Assembly (NCBI GenBank): GCA_016710625.1 | Contig: JADJVK010000033.1 | Coordinates: 1-29,319 of the forward strand | Direction: 5' to 3' | Length of the DNA stretch: 29,319 bases | Origin: Saprospiraceae bacterium | Lineage (GTDB): Bacteria; Bacteroidota; Bacteroidia; Chitinophagales; Saprospiraceae | Shown: in pieces, positions 10,100 to 18,585 of the stretch | How the letters are laid out: every line of letters begins with the position of its first letter | How positions within the stretch are numbered: the stretch's first letter is position 1 | Translations under genes and position numbers: made by a program | The notes under the pieces: model-generated | What the model was told of the DNA's origin: nothing | The model's database searches: none | What the model saw: the letters and a program-made list of their open reading frames with translations, nothing else

Positions 10100-10129
10100 A
10101 GAAAAATTTTTTGGATAAAAAGAAGAAAT

Positions 10130-10137
10130 CAAAAATA
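10130..10137 (-). promoter_or_regulatory. -7 box upstream of the pseudogene
   Basis: Minus strand reads TATTTTTG, a match to TAnnTTTG, about 30 bp upstream of the pseudogene start at 10099. This suggests the promoter outlived the reading frame. No convincing -33 element is seen. Confidence 0.4.
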
Positions 10138-10202
10138 ATCAGATTTGCTTCTAAATGCAAACTATTGCTTTAAAAATTGCTAAAATCAATTATTTTTTAT
10201 TC

Positions 10203-10228
10203 AAAAGCTTCAAGAAAATGGGGAGTAA
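10203..10228. repeat. Short dispersed element, copy 2
   Basis: aaagcttcaagaaaatgggg and following bases match copy 1 at 479-503. It sits beside the ACCGAAT-rich element copy B, in the spacer between the pseudogene and the second adhesin gene. Confidence 0.4.
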
Positions 10229-10255
10229 TTTCCAAAACTACATTAGAATCACCTA

Positions 10256-10395
10256 TCGAACTTTCGATATATTCGACGAAACAAAAATACCCAATTAACG
10301 AATCTACCTCCCGAGCCTTCGGGATTAACCTATTACCAAATAAACCGAATCCCCGAATTAACCAAATCAACCGAATCCCCAAATATCCCAAATCC
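10256..10395. repeat. ACCGAAT-rich intergenic element, copy B, with inserted hairpin
   Basis: 10256-10307 is nearly the same as 8443-8495. Here a stretch of about 23 bp (10308-10330), absent from copy A, interrupts the alignment. It contains a perfect hairpin tcccga-gcct-tcggga (10309-10324). After it the alignment resumes with ccaaataaaccgaat and further CCGAAT repeats. It lies just beyond the terminator of the second adhesin gene. The spacer 10100-10462 otherwise holds only the short element and the terminator. Confidence 0.65.
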
Positions 10396-10410
10396 ACAAT
10401 TTTTTGTAAC

Positions 10411-10438
10411 AAAAAAAGCTGCCCTATTCGAGCAGCTT
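10411..10438 (-). terminator. Rho-independent terminator of second adhesin gene
   Basis: Perfect 7-bp stem aagctgc (10416-10422) / gcagctt (10432-10438) with a 9-nt loop, followed on the minus strand by seven T (A-run 10411-10417). It lies 24 bp after the stop of the minus-strand gene ending at 10463. Confidence 0.85.
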
Positions 10439-10462
10439 CTATATTTTTAAATATTATTTTTT

Positions 10463-13400
10463 CTAATCTCTATCCAATAAAGTCACATCGCCTTTATATA
10501 CTTTTGCGGTGCCATCCAAAAAGATGACTTTGGCATGATATACATAGACACCTGAATTCATTCGTTTTCCATTAAAAGTACCATCCCAACCATATTGATC
10601 GTCAGTTGGTTTGAAATCCTTTGCAGAATATAACAAATTGCCCCATCGATCATAAACTGAGAATGCCTCAACGGTTTTTACAAATCTTGGATCTACATAA
10701 GGTGAAAATCTGTCATTGTAAGTATCTGAATTCGGGCTAAAAGTATTTGGAATATACACAGGATATTTCTTCTCGACCCCCACTAAGATACAATCTTCTG
10801 TCACACAGCCACTCTTGTTTTTCAAATAAATGCAATATTGACTAGTTACATTCGGGAATGTTTTAAAGCTTAGACCTTGAATCAGTGTATCCACTTTATT
10901 TATTGACCATCTTAAGGAATCAACTTCATTTGGATAAGAGAAGTTGGTTAAAGTGGCATTGATGTCAGCACCATCTCCTAATAGAATATTGATATCTGCC
11001 CCCAAATCAACAGAAATAGGTTTTGGATCAATTAATTGAATTGTTGTATCCCAAGTACAGAAATTTTGATCAATGATTTTCAACTTATATTCACCAGCTT
11101 TTAAGGCTGAAAAAGTTAATGTATCATTTGTCGCAATATTGCCCTTTGTTTGCTGATAATCAAATAAATAAGGTTTTGTACCTTTGGAAATCACAAAGCT
11201 TATGGTTCCATTTCCATCACCTGGGCAAAGAATATTGGAAATATTAACGATACCTGTTGGTTTTACATTTTTAGAAATGATGTTCACCGTATCACTACTT
11301 TTACAACCTGTGATTTTATTTTTCACATTCAGTACAAAAGTTCCACTTGTATTGGTTGTCGGATTGTAAATATTCGGATTGGACACACTGCCTTGCCAAT
11401 TATATTCAATCTCACTACCCAAGGAAGTTCCTTTTCCTCCTAACTGAATATTCAAATCCTTACAAGTGATGCTTTTATCCGCTCCAGCATCTGAAATAGG
11501 TGCAGGATGGATGGTGATCAACACTTCTGAGGTGTCCCCTTGATAAGTTGGTGACGTATTTTTGTCAGGAATGATATAGGTGAAAGTATAGACCCCCGGA
11601 GCTGCAAACCTAGTTTCAAATTTTGCTGGAGAGCCATTTACTGCAGGAAGGGCAGACCATGAACCGATTTTCTCTTCACCAGCTATTAAATCAAACATAT
11701 CTATTATAGTATCAGTAGGTTGGCATAAGACCAAATCTTTTACTTTAGTTCCAGCATTACTTTTACAATTGGTCTTGAAAACTCCCTCAATGATAGTAGA
11801 ATCACATGATATTTTATCTTTGATAATATATTTATAGGGTGTTTCACTTTTGAAAGAAACCGATGTCAATATATTTCCATTGAAAGTAGCATTGTCAGAT
11901 CCAGTCAGCAATTGATAAGGTGGAAAGCCATTGAGTTTGAAGGAAACCGTATAGGCTGTGTCTTTGCATATCGTATTGTAAACTAGGGTGTTAGGGTCAA
12001 TAGTTGGTGCAGATGCGATTCTGAAAGTAACATTGATATCACATGTATCCGCAAAAATATCATTAGTTTGAATTCTTCGTAGTTTGTACAAACCTACTTT
12101 ATCTACTTTTATCGTTGTATTTTCATCAGTGTTTTTACCAAAAGCTAAAGTTGAATTAGCAGGGGAGGACACAATCGACCAAACACCTTTTCCTACAATT
12201 CCATTTGATTGAATAGCAGCTGTGAATATACAATCCACAATGGTATCATTCTGACAATTCAATTCTGGGCATTCAAAAAACTGTATAGGTTGGCTAGTGA
12301 GTGCCAAACATTTATTGGATGCACTCAAATTAACTTGCCCATTAGTTAAACTATCACCAGCCGCAAATACGATATAATAGGTTTTTCCAAAAACAATAGT
12401 AGGAACATAATTGAATGAGCCTGTTTTATTTCTTGAAATAATTGTTCCTAAAACAGATCCATTGATATCATCCGTAAGAATATATTCGTAGGTATCATTG
12501 GCATCCAAAACATAATCATTATTGCTTTTTGTACTAATATTTCCAATACCCGCTGAAGTGATACAAGTTTTGAGTAAATTGCTCGGTAATGAACCTGAAG
12601 TAGTGTAACAATCACAAATCTGTTCACCAGAAATAGAATCCTTACAACCCAATAAATCTGTAATCACAAATTTATAATTAGCGACTAAACCTGAAATTGG
12701 TTTTGATGTAAACGAATTCGCATTTATTGTTCCACCATTCATCCCATTTACTGTAAAAGTAGTGGAGCAAGACGAAACATCAAAGGTGACGACATAATTT
12801 GTATTCGTATTATCGCAAGTTGCACCGATATTAGAAATGACTGGTGGGGTGTTAAAAGTATGCTCCACCGTATCTTTTGACAAACAGCCTTTATAATTTC
12901 CTGTTATTTCAAATTGGAATTTACCACAATTTGGAACATTGATGATACTATTTAAAGACGAATTATCTGCAATCAAAACATTATTGTTATTCACTGGTTT
13001 CCAAGTGATTGAACCATTATTGATGCTGCCATTCAGAGTTCCATTTAAGCCACAATTATCGGTATTTGCTCCAGCATTCACAACTGGATAACAGTCGAAT
13101 CGAACGGTAGTACATTTGGTGTCAAAACAAGGATCTTGGCTATCAATTTGTCCATTTGGCTTTGGATTTCCAACTAGCAAGATAACATTGTAGTCAGTAC
13201 CACAAGTCATATTGGGCTTTAATGTGAATTTCCCAGTCTTATTTCTATCAAAAATAGTTATGGTTGGATCGAAAATATCACATTTATCCGAGAGCACATA
13301 TTCAATATCATCTGTTGGATCCTTTACAAAATTACCTTGAACAGCTAAGGTGTCATTTTTGCATAAAACAGTATTTATTTGAGTTACACTATTGGCTTTG

Positions 13401-16036
13401 GTTTTACAATCACAAACTTTGAAAACAGGTATTTTGATATTGCTACATTTGAAATTATCAGTAATATCAAAGGTGTCATTGACACTGGTACCTATAGCCG
13501 AAGAGGTAAAAGTGGAGCCAACAATTTTTACACCATTCACAAAATATGGAGCATTGCCGCCAGAGATAGTAAAACTAAAGGTGTAGCTCTGTCCATCAGC
13601 AGCACAATTGTAAACTAAGTTTTTGGAAAATAGCTGATTATCTCTGAATGTTATTGCAACTGTATCTTTTCCAATACAACTTTGATTGTCATCAGTCCAC
13701 TCAAATAAATATTTGCCAATCACAGTTACATCGATATTAGTGGTTGGTAAATTTACATTATTAAAATTGACGGTGCCAGGTCCGGAAATTAATTTCCAGC
13801 TTCCAGATCCCAAATCTGGAGTAGCTAACAAATGACCTGAAAGTCCGCAAAATGCAGTATCTATACCTGCATTAGGTTTGGGAATTCTGTGGAAAACAAT
13901 TGGTTGTCCAGCAGCAACAGACAAACACAAATCTTGCAAGTCAACTTGGTTCCCAATTTTATTACCTGCAACATAAGAAATATAATATGTTTTTTCAAAT
14001 TGCAAAATTGGTAAGTAACCGAAAATGCCAGTTTGATTTCTTGCAAAGATAGTTCCTAATTGTGTGCCTTGGATATCATGTAAAATATATTCGAAACTAT
14101 CATCAATTTCTAGATTTTCTGTACCTACATTATGACTTGCCGTACCAGTAGAATTCTGACAAACTTCCAATAGGGTAGTGGACATAGTTCCAGATTTTGT
14201 AGGGCAATTACATTTCTTAATCCCTGTAATTGTATCGCTTTTACACCCATCATTATCAGTAATTACAAATTGATAAGTTGTACTCTCAGCAATCAAATTT
14301 GAGGAAAAAGTAAAAGGGGAATTATTTAATGGAGTGATAATATTAGTTTTCAAGTCTTTAACTGAATAGCTCGTTCCGCAACCAGAAACATTAAAGTTTA
14401 CATTATATTGAGTTTGAGCAGCATTACAGATTTCAGCAATTTGTATTGGTTTTGGAAAATCAACAAAAGTTACTTTGTAAAAAGCTGAATCTACACAACC
14501 TTGATTATTTTCAGTCCATTTAAATTGATAAGTTCCGCATTGGTCAACAGTAGTTGTTGAATTAGGTAAAATAGGGTTGTTATAACTAATATTATTACTC
14601 GGACCAGAAATAAAAGTCCATAATCCTGTTCCAACATCAGGTAATGCATTCAAGTTTGTCGTCAAACCACATACCTTTTTATCGACACCCACATTTGAAT
14701 TCGGTAATTTTATCAAATTAACGTCTAGACATTGTTTAACAGGTCCACATTCATTTGTTAAAGTATAACAAACTTGAGTGTTTGTAAGCCCTTTATCCCA
14801 AGTGACGTCAATCGATGCAGTTCCTTGCCCATTGATAATTGTTCCATTATTTACAGTCCAAAAGATTAATTCATTAGACTTAATTGAAGCAATGGTATAA
14901 GTATTGGTGCTTTTTTCACAAATGGAAGTTTTTCCATTAATTGGCAATAATTTAGGTTTTTCTCCAATTATTATATTTTGGCAAAAATCGACTGATTTTC
15001 CACATATATTTTGTGCATTTATACAAATACTGCCGTTACCGACATTATTCCATACCACCAAAACAGAATCAGCTGTATTGGAAGAAAGTATTTTTCCTCC
15101 ATTTATACTCCATTCATAACTTATTGCATCTGTTGATGGCGTTATCCAATATTTTGTGGTATCTAAAAGACAAGTATTCACATTTCCATAAATACTAGTG
15201 ATTGGTACTGGCTTATTTTTTAATTCCACAGTAAAACAAGTATCATTTTTTCCACATTCATTATTTGCACTAACACAAACATTCTGGTTGCCAGTTAATG
15301 ACCCCCAATTTACGGTGATACAATTATTACCTTTTGGCACAAAGGAGGCTCCATTGGGCACTGTCCATTGATACAAATAAGTATTTGAATAATTTGAAAT
15401 ACAATAATCACTAGCTATTCCATTACAAACTAATGGATTACCAGTAATAACTGGTTTGTTCGGATTCAAGTTGACACGAATATCCATGCAAGCAACAGTA
15501 CTGGATAAATTGCATTTATTGGTAAAGTAAACACAAACTTTTCCTCCCAGTGCAGTCATTTTAATATTTGCAATAGAGCTAGTTTCCGTTTTTAAGGTAT
15601 CATTATTGTAAATCCAGGTATATTTTCCATTAATATCTGGATTCTGAACAACGAATTTATGATAATTATCAAAACATAGAATCGAATCTGTGGCAAAAAC
15701 AGGTTCTGGAGGTGCTGTAACTGTCGAAGGATTCACATTTATTTTAACAGTTTCAGTACAAGTTTTTGTAAGATATTTTTTTACTAATTCGCTCCAATAA
15801 GTTAATGTTACTGAAATATCAACTTTATATTGACCACTTAACTTTGCTAAATAAGTACATCCTGTTGCACCTGGAATAATAACACCATTCCGCTTCCACT
15901 GAAAGGTCATCACAACAGAATCTTTAGGTAGAAAAGTGGATAAACAGGCACTCATCAACACACTATCCTTTGGACACCTGAAAGTAGTATCTGTGAAATT
16001 TACTTTAGGCTCTACTAAAAAAAGGAATAATTTCAA
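10463..16036 (-). CDS. Second giant PKD/SprB-repeat adhesin body with CHU_C T9SS sorting domain
   Basis: This 1,857-codon frame is a full-length paralogue of the body at 613-6378, with the same domain order and similar length. PKD-like domains come first (for example YQWTVPNGASF...CVSANNECG). Four copies of the CGL/Trp-rich composite module begin near residues 449, 724, 989 and 1259. A SprB-like repeat lies near 1594-1670 (NILCPGDGNGTISF...FSALKAGEY), and a CHU_C type B sorting domain near 1759-1857 (YIPNTFSPNSDTYNDRF...YDRWGN...WDGTFNGKRMN). It is expected to be exported by T9SS and attached to or released from the cell surface. The first few codons (MKLFLF) are an out-of-frame lead-in: true homology starts at LVEPKVNF, and the upstream frame 16005-17114 supplies the N-terminus across a T7 run at 16017-16023. 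A strong terminator follows. Confidence 0.85.
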   Translation of the reverse strand: MKLFLFLVEPKVNFTDTTFRCPKDSVLMSACLSTFLPKDSVVMTFQWKRNGVIIPGATGCTYLAKLSGQYKVDISVTLTYWSELVKKYLTKTCTETVKINVNPSTVTAPPEPVFATDSILCFDNYHKFVVQNPDINGKYTWIYNNDTLKTETSSIANIKMTALGGKVCVYFTNKCNLSSTVACMDIRVNLNPNKPVITGNPLVCNGIASDYCISNYSNTYLYQWTVPNGASFVPKGNNCITVNWGSLTGNQNVCVSANNECGKNDTCFTVELKNKPVPITSIYGNVNTCLLDTTKYWITPSTDAISYEWSINGGKILSSNTADSVLVVWNNVGNGSICINAQNICGKSVDFCQNIIIGEKPKLLPINGKTSICEKSTNTYTIASIKSNELIFWTVNNGTIINGQGTASIDVTWDKGLTNTQVCYTLTNECGPVKQCLDVNLIKLPNSNVGVDKKVCGLTTNLNALPDVGTGLWTFISGPSNNISYNNPILPNSTTTVDQCGTYQFKWTENNQGCVDSAFYKVTFVDFPKPIQIAEICNAAQTQYNVNFNVSGCGTSYSVKDLKTNIITPLNNSPFTFSSNLIAESTTYQFVITDNDGCKSDTITGIKKCNCPTKSGTMSTTLLEVCQNSTGTASHNVGTENLEIDDSFEYILHDIQGTQLGTIFARNQTGIFGYLPILQFEKTYYISYVAGNKIGNQVDLQDLCLSVAAGQPIVFHRIPKPNAGIDTAFCGLSGHLLATPDLGSGSWKLISGPGTVNFNNVNLPTTNIDVTVIGKYLFEWTDDNQSCIGKDTVAITFRDNQLFSKNLVYNCAADGQSYTFSFTISGGNAPYFVNGVKIVGSTFTSSAIGTSVNDTFDITDNFKCSNIKIPVFKVCDCKTKANSVTQINTVLCKNDTLAVQGNFVKDPTDDIEYVLSDKCDIFDPTITIFDRNKTGKFTLKPNMTCGTDYNVILLVGNPKPNGQIDSQDPCFDTKCTTVRFDCYPVVNAGANTDNCGLNGTLNGSINNGSITWKPVNNNNVLIADNSSLNSIINVPNCGKFQFEITGNYKGCLSKDTVEHTFNTPPVISNIGATCDNTNTNYVVTFDVSSCSTTFTVNGMNGGTINANSFTSKPISGLVANYKFVITDLLGCKDSISGEQICDCYTTSGSLPSNLLKTCITSAGIGNISTKSNNDYVLDANDTYEYILTDDINGSVLGTIISRNKTGSFNYVPTIVFGKTYYIVFAAGDSLTNGQVNLSASNKCLALTSQPIQFFECPELNCQNDTIVDCIFTAAIQSNGIVGKGVWSIVSSPANSTLAFGKNTDENTTIKVDKVGLYKLRRIQTNDIFADTCDINVTFRIASAPTIDPNTLVYNTICKDTAYTVSFKLNGFPPYQLLTGSDNATFNGNILTSVSFKSETPYKYIIKDKISCDSTIIEGVFKTNCKSNAGTKVKDLVLCQPTDTIIDMFDLIAGEEKIGSWSALPAVNGSPAKFETRFAAPGVYTFTYIIPDKNTSPTYQGDTSEVLITIHPAPISDAGADKSITCKDLNIQLGGKGTSLGSEIEYNWQGSVSNPNIYNPTTNTSGTFVLNVKNKITGCKSSDTVNIISKNVKPTGIVNISNILCPGDGNGTISFVISKGTKPYLFDYQQTKGNIATNDTLTFSALKAGEYKLKIIDQNFCTWDTTIQLIDPKPISVDLGADINILLGDGADINATLTNFSYPNEVDSLRWSINKVDTLIQGLSFKTFPNVTSQYCIYLKNKSGCVTEDCILVGVEKKYPVYIPNTFSPNSDTYNDRFSPYVDPRFVKTVEAFSVYDRWGNLLYSAKDFKPTDDQYGWDGTFNGKRMNSGVYVYHAKVIFLDGTAKVYKGDVTLLDRD

Positions 16037-17114
16037 ATATCATTGATGTATCACAACTTTGAGGAGGTTTTAATCCTTTTCCCAGGACAAGAATTTCAGT
16101 ATGAATACCTTCATCTTTATAATCGAAATTTGAGCCACAAATTCCATATGTTTGAGTTCTACATAAAGGAATTTTTCCGATTTCTTTAACATATGTATCA
16201 TATGGATTTATATTTAAAGTCAAATGATAACATCCTTCATTAGTTTTTCTATCTAATTCATGTGCTCCTGCCCCATAGGCAACATTATTATATGTATAGT
16301 AACCATCTTCCCAACATATCCTAAATGTACTATCCTTGTCAGGAATATAATTCAGCACTTTAATTGTTTTATTAGCAATTGCAATTGTACCTGTACATTC
16401 ATCTTTAACTGTACATTTAATATTATATGTTGTTCCTGGTTGAAGAAAATCAATGTTTACTTCATCATATCTAATATGTGCTGTTGGTCCATAATAGTTT
16501 TTGATATCGGCTATAATATTTTGACCAGAAAATCCAGGTGTCACTTCCCAAAGATAGGTTCTATCAGTTCCAAAAAAAATTAGGAACAATAGCTTTGAAA
16601 TTAACATTCCAAAGGCTTCACAAGGGCATAATAATCCATCTTTGCCAATTAATGTTGTAGTTAAAACATGTTGTGGTTGTGAAGGTCCTATTTCTGCCGA
16701 TCCAACCATCATTAATCTAAACCCTTCACCATTCCCTGAAGTATTATTCAAAAATAAATAATAATTTTGACCTGCGACTAAACTTGCTGTTGCAATAGCA
16801 AACTCAAATGAATATGGAACACCAAAAGTTGCTGGAGGGTCAAAACAAATTCCAGTCTCTCCAAATTTTGGAGGATTCATTGGACCTGCATTATTACAAA
16901 AAAAAATTTGAGGATTTCCAGAACAAGGACATTGTTTCATTAATGCAAAATCATAATTTGCACCTCCCCCAGTTGGAGTTAACATAAATTCAAAAGAACC
17001 ACTTGATACACATCTGAATCGATACCATTGTGAGTTAGTTTCTGTTCCTACACAATTTCCTCTCATATCGTCTGGTAGTCCAGGCCTAAAACGGCAGGAG
17101 ACTAACTTGAGCAA
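16005..17114 (-). CDS. N-terminal part of second giant adhesin (frameshifted)
   Basis: A 369-codon frame homologous to 6558-7334 plus the broken segment after it (YRFRCVSSGSFEFMLTPTGG...YDFALMKQCPC...TYLWEVTPG...DSTFRICWEDGYYTYNN...SCDTSMIFEIIPF). It ends in SRA-stop only because a T7 run (plus-strand A-run 16017-16023) has one base too many. With six T it reads straight into LVEPKVNF of the downstream body. Within it, a compensated pair of shifts lies near 16605-16610 and at the T8 run 16572-16579. Reading the middle in the alternative frame gives NVNFKAIVPNFFG, which matches the paralogue better. The true start is probably ATG 17226-17228, giving the signal peptide MSSIYKTVIFIF-LVTLGQNLFNAQ across another shift at the six-T run (17192-17197), with a further break near 17085-17105. 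As it stands, the gene has about five frame breaks in 1.2 kb. Confidence 0.75.
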   Translation of the reverse strand: MLKLVSCRFRPGLPDDMRGNCVGTETNSQWYRFRCVSSGSFEFMLTPTGGGANYDFALMKQCPCSGNPQIFFCNNAGPMNPPKFGETGICFDPPATFGVPYSFEFAIATASLVAGQNYYLFLNNTSGNGEGFRLMMVGSAEIGPSQPQHVLTTTLIGKDGLLCPCEAFGMLISKLLFLIFFGTDRTYLWEVTPGFSGQNIIADIKNYYGPTAHIRYDEVNIDFLQPGTTYNIKCTVKDECTGTIAIANKTIKVLNYIPDKDSTFRICWEDGYYTYNNVAYGAGAHELDRKTNEGCYHLTLNINPYDTYVKEIGKIPLCRTQTYGICGSNFDYKDEGIHTEILVLGKGLKPPQSCDTSMIFEIIPFFSRA

Positions 17115-17384
17115 AATTAGTTAATTCCTCACCATATTGACAATCAGGATAAGTAAATTGGGCATTAAACAAATTTTGACCCAATGTAACTAAAAAATAA
17201 AAATTACAGTTTTGTAGATTGAACTCATGATAAATCTCGGTTAGCAGAATGTAAGATACAAACATTTTGTAAATCGCTGTATCGTTTTTAGACTAAAATG
17301 CAATAATTTATATTAAGTTTATGCCATAAATGAAATTTTTTATTTTGTAAACAGCACTAAATTCAATAAAATATTTGAATTATT

Positions 17385-18575
17385 TTAATTATTTTGAAAG
17401 TGAATTAGGCTTACTGATGTATCTTGAATCCAACTTTCTTTATTGATACTTTCACTTGGTAACCAGCCAATTAGATACTTATTGGTTTTGCTTTCAAAAG
17501 TTTCTTCAATAGTCGTAAAACAATTTTTATCTATTGTTTGCCAATTATTGAAATTGACATATACTTTTACATCACAATCATTAACTAATTTATTTTCAAG
17601 TTTGGCATTATACTTCCTATATTCATATTTGTAATCATATCTTAAAGCTGAAATATCACTTAATACTGCAGAAGCTGTTGGATATCTTCCTGCTCCTTTT
17701 CCGGAAAAAAATTGTTTATCAGAAAAACTACTGCCCAATGCAATTCCATTGTTTTCTTGGTCTATATTGAAAAATATTTCATTTGATTGAATAAATGTAG
17801 GTAATACTGATGCTGTAATTCGCTGATTTTCATCAATTTTTGCATTTGCAATTAATTTGATTTTATAATTTTTTTCTTTTGCAAAGGCAATATCCTCTTT
17901 TTTAATATTTGTAATGCCATGTCTCACAATTTGTTGTGTATCAATCACAATTCCAAAAGCATGATTTAATATTATTCCTAATTTATTCACAGCATCCTCA
18001 CCACTAACATCAATGTGTGGATTACTTTCAGCAAATCCTAATTTTTGAGCCAAACTCAAAGCTTCCGAAAAGGACAAATTGTTTTCTTGTAATTTGCCTA
18101 ATATATAATTCGTTGATCCATTGATTATACCTTCAAAAGACTGTAATAAATCATTGTCATAATACTCTTCTAAATTCCGAATAATGGGCAAACTGCCCCC
18201 TACTGCAGCTTCGTACAGTAGAGGGACATTATTTTCTTTTTGTAATTCAATCAGCTCTTTTTGATGGGCAGCAATCATTTTTTTATTGGCACTCACCACC
18301 GCCTTTTTGTTGAGTAATGATTGCTTAACAATTTGATAAGCAGCAATATCATCATCAATTAGCTCAACAATTACATTGATATTTGGGTTGTTTATGATGG
18401 ATTGGACATCATTTGTGAAAAGTTCGGAAGGAGCATTCCTTTCTTTTGAGCTATTTTTTATGCCGATTTTCACAATTTCTGCATCTAAGCTAGGAGTGTT
18501 TTTTAACACTTGATAAATCCCTTCCCCTACTACTCCAAACCCAATCAGTCCAATTTTTAATTTTTTATTTGTCAT
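17385..18575 (-). CDS. hom: Homoserine dehydrogenase
   Basis: Reduces L-aspartate 4-semialdehyde to L-homoserine with NAD(P)H, the branch-point step for methionine and threonine. The 396-residue product starts with the Rossmann nucleotide-binding motif GLIGFGVVGEG. It carries SANKKMIAAH and YEAAVGGSLPIIRNL, which are typical of the NAD domain and the catalytic core. The full family signature AQKLGFAESNPHIDVSGEDAVNK follows, with the catalytic Lys near residue 198 and conserved Asp/Glu before it. The length fits the short form: no C-terminal ACT domain is evident, so threonine feedback inhibition is less likely. It follows metB by 10 bp on the minus strand and should share the SAM-riboswitch-controlled transcript. 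An AT-rich inverted repeat at 17360-17381 lies just after it but lacks a T-run. Confidence 0.93.
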   Translation of the reverse strand: MTNKKLKIGLIGFGVVGEGIYQVLKNTPSLDAEIVKIGIKNSSKERNAPSELFTNDVQSIINNPNINVIVELIDDDIAAYQIVKQSLLNKKAVVSANKKMIAAHQKELIELQKENNVPLLYEAAVGGSLPIIRNLEEYYDNDLLQSFEGIINGSTNYILGKLQENNLSFSEALSLAQKLGFAESNPHIDVSGEDAVNKLGIILNHAFGIVIDTQQIVRHGITNIKKEDIAFAKEKNYKIKLIANAKIDENQRITASVLPTFIQSNEIFFNIDQENNGIALGSSFSDKQFFSGKGAGRYPTASAVLSDISALRYDYKYEYRKYNAKLENKLVNDCDVKVYVNFNNWQTIDKNCFTTIEETFESKTNKYLIGWLPSESINKESWIQDTSVSLIHFQNN

Positions 18576-18585
18576 TGAAATTATA

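Noticed and set aside
10177..10527. 116-codon plus-strand frame and its 71-codon minus partner
   Set aside because: They run through the ACCGAAT element, the hairpin and the adhesin terminator; the apparent peptide periodicity comes from the DNA repeats.
16010..16030. Programmed -1 ribosomal frameshift at the T7 run
   Set aside because: The needed shift is +1 (one T too many), and a -1 slip would hit a stop; slippage of polymerase or an indel fits better.
17360..17381. aattcaa/ttgaatt hairpin as the hom terminator
   Set aside because: AT-only 7-bp stem with no T-run after it on the minus strand; too weak in such AT-rich DNA.
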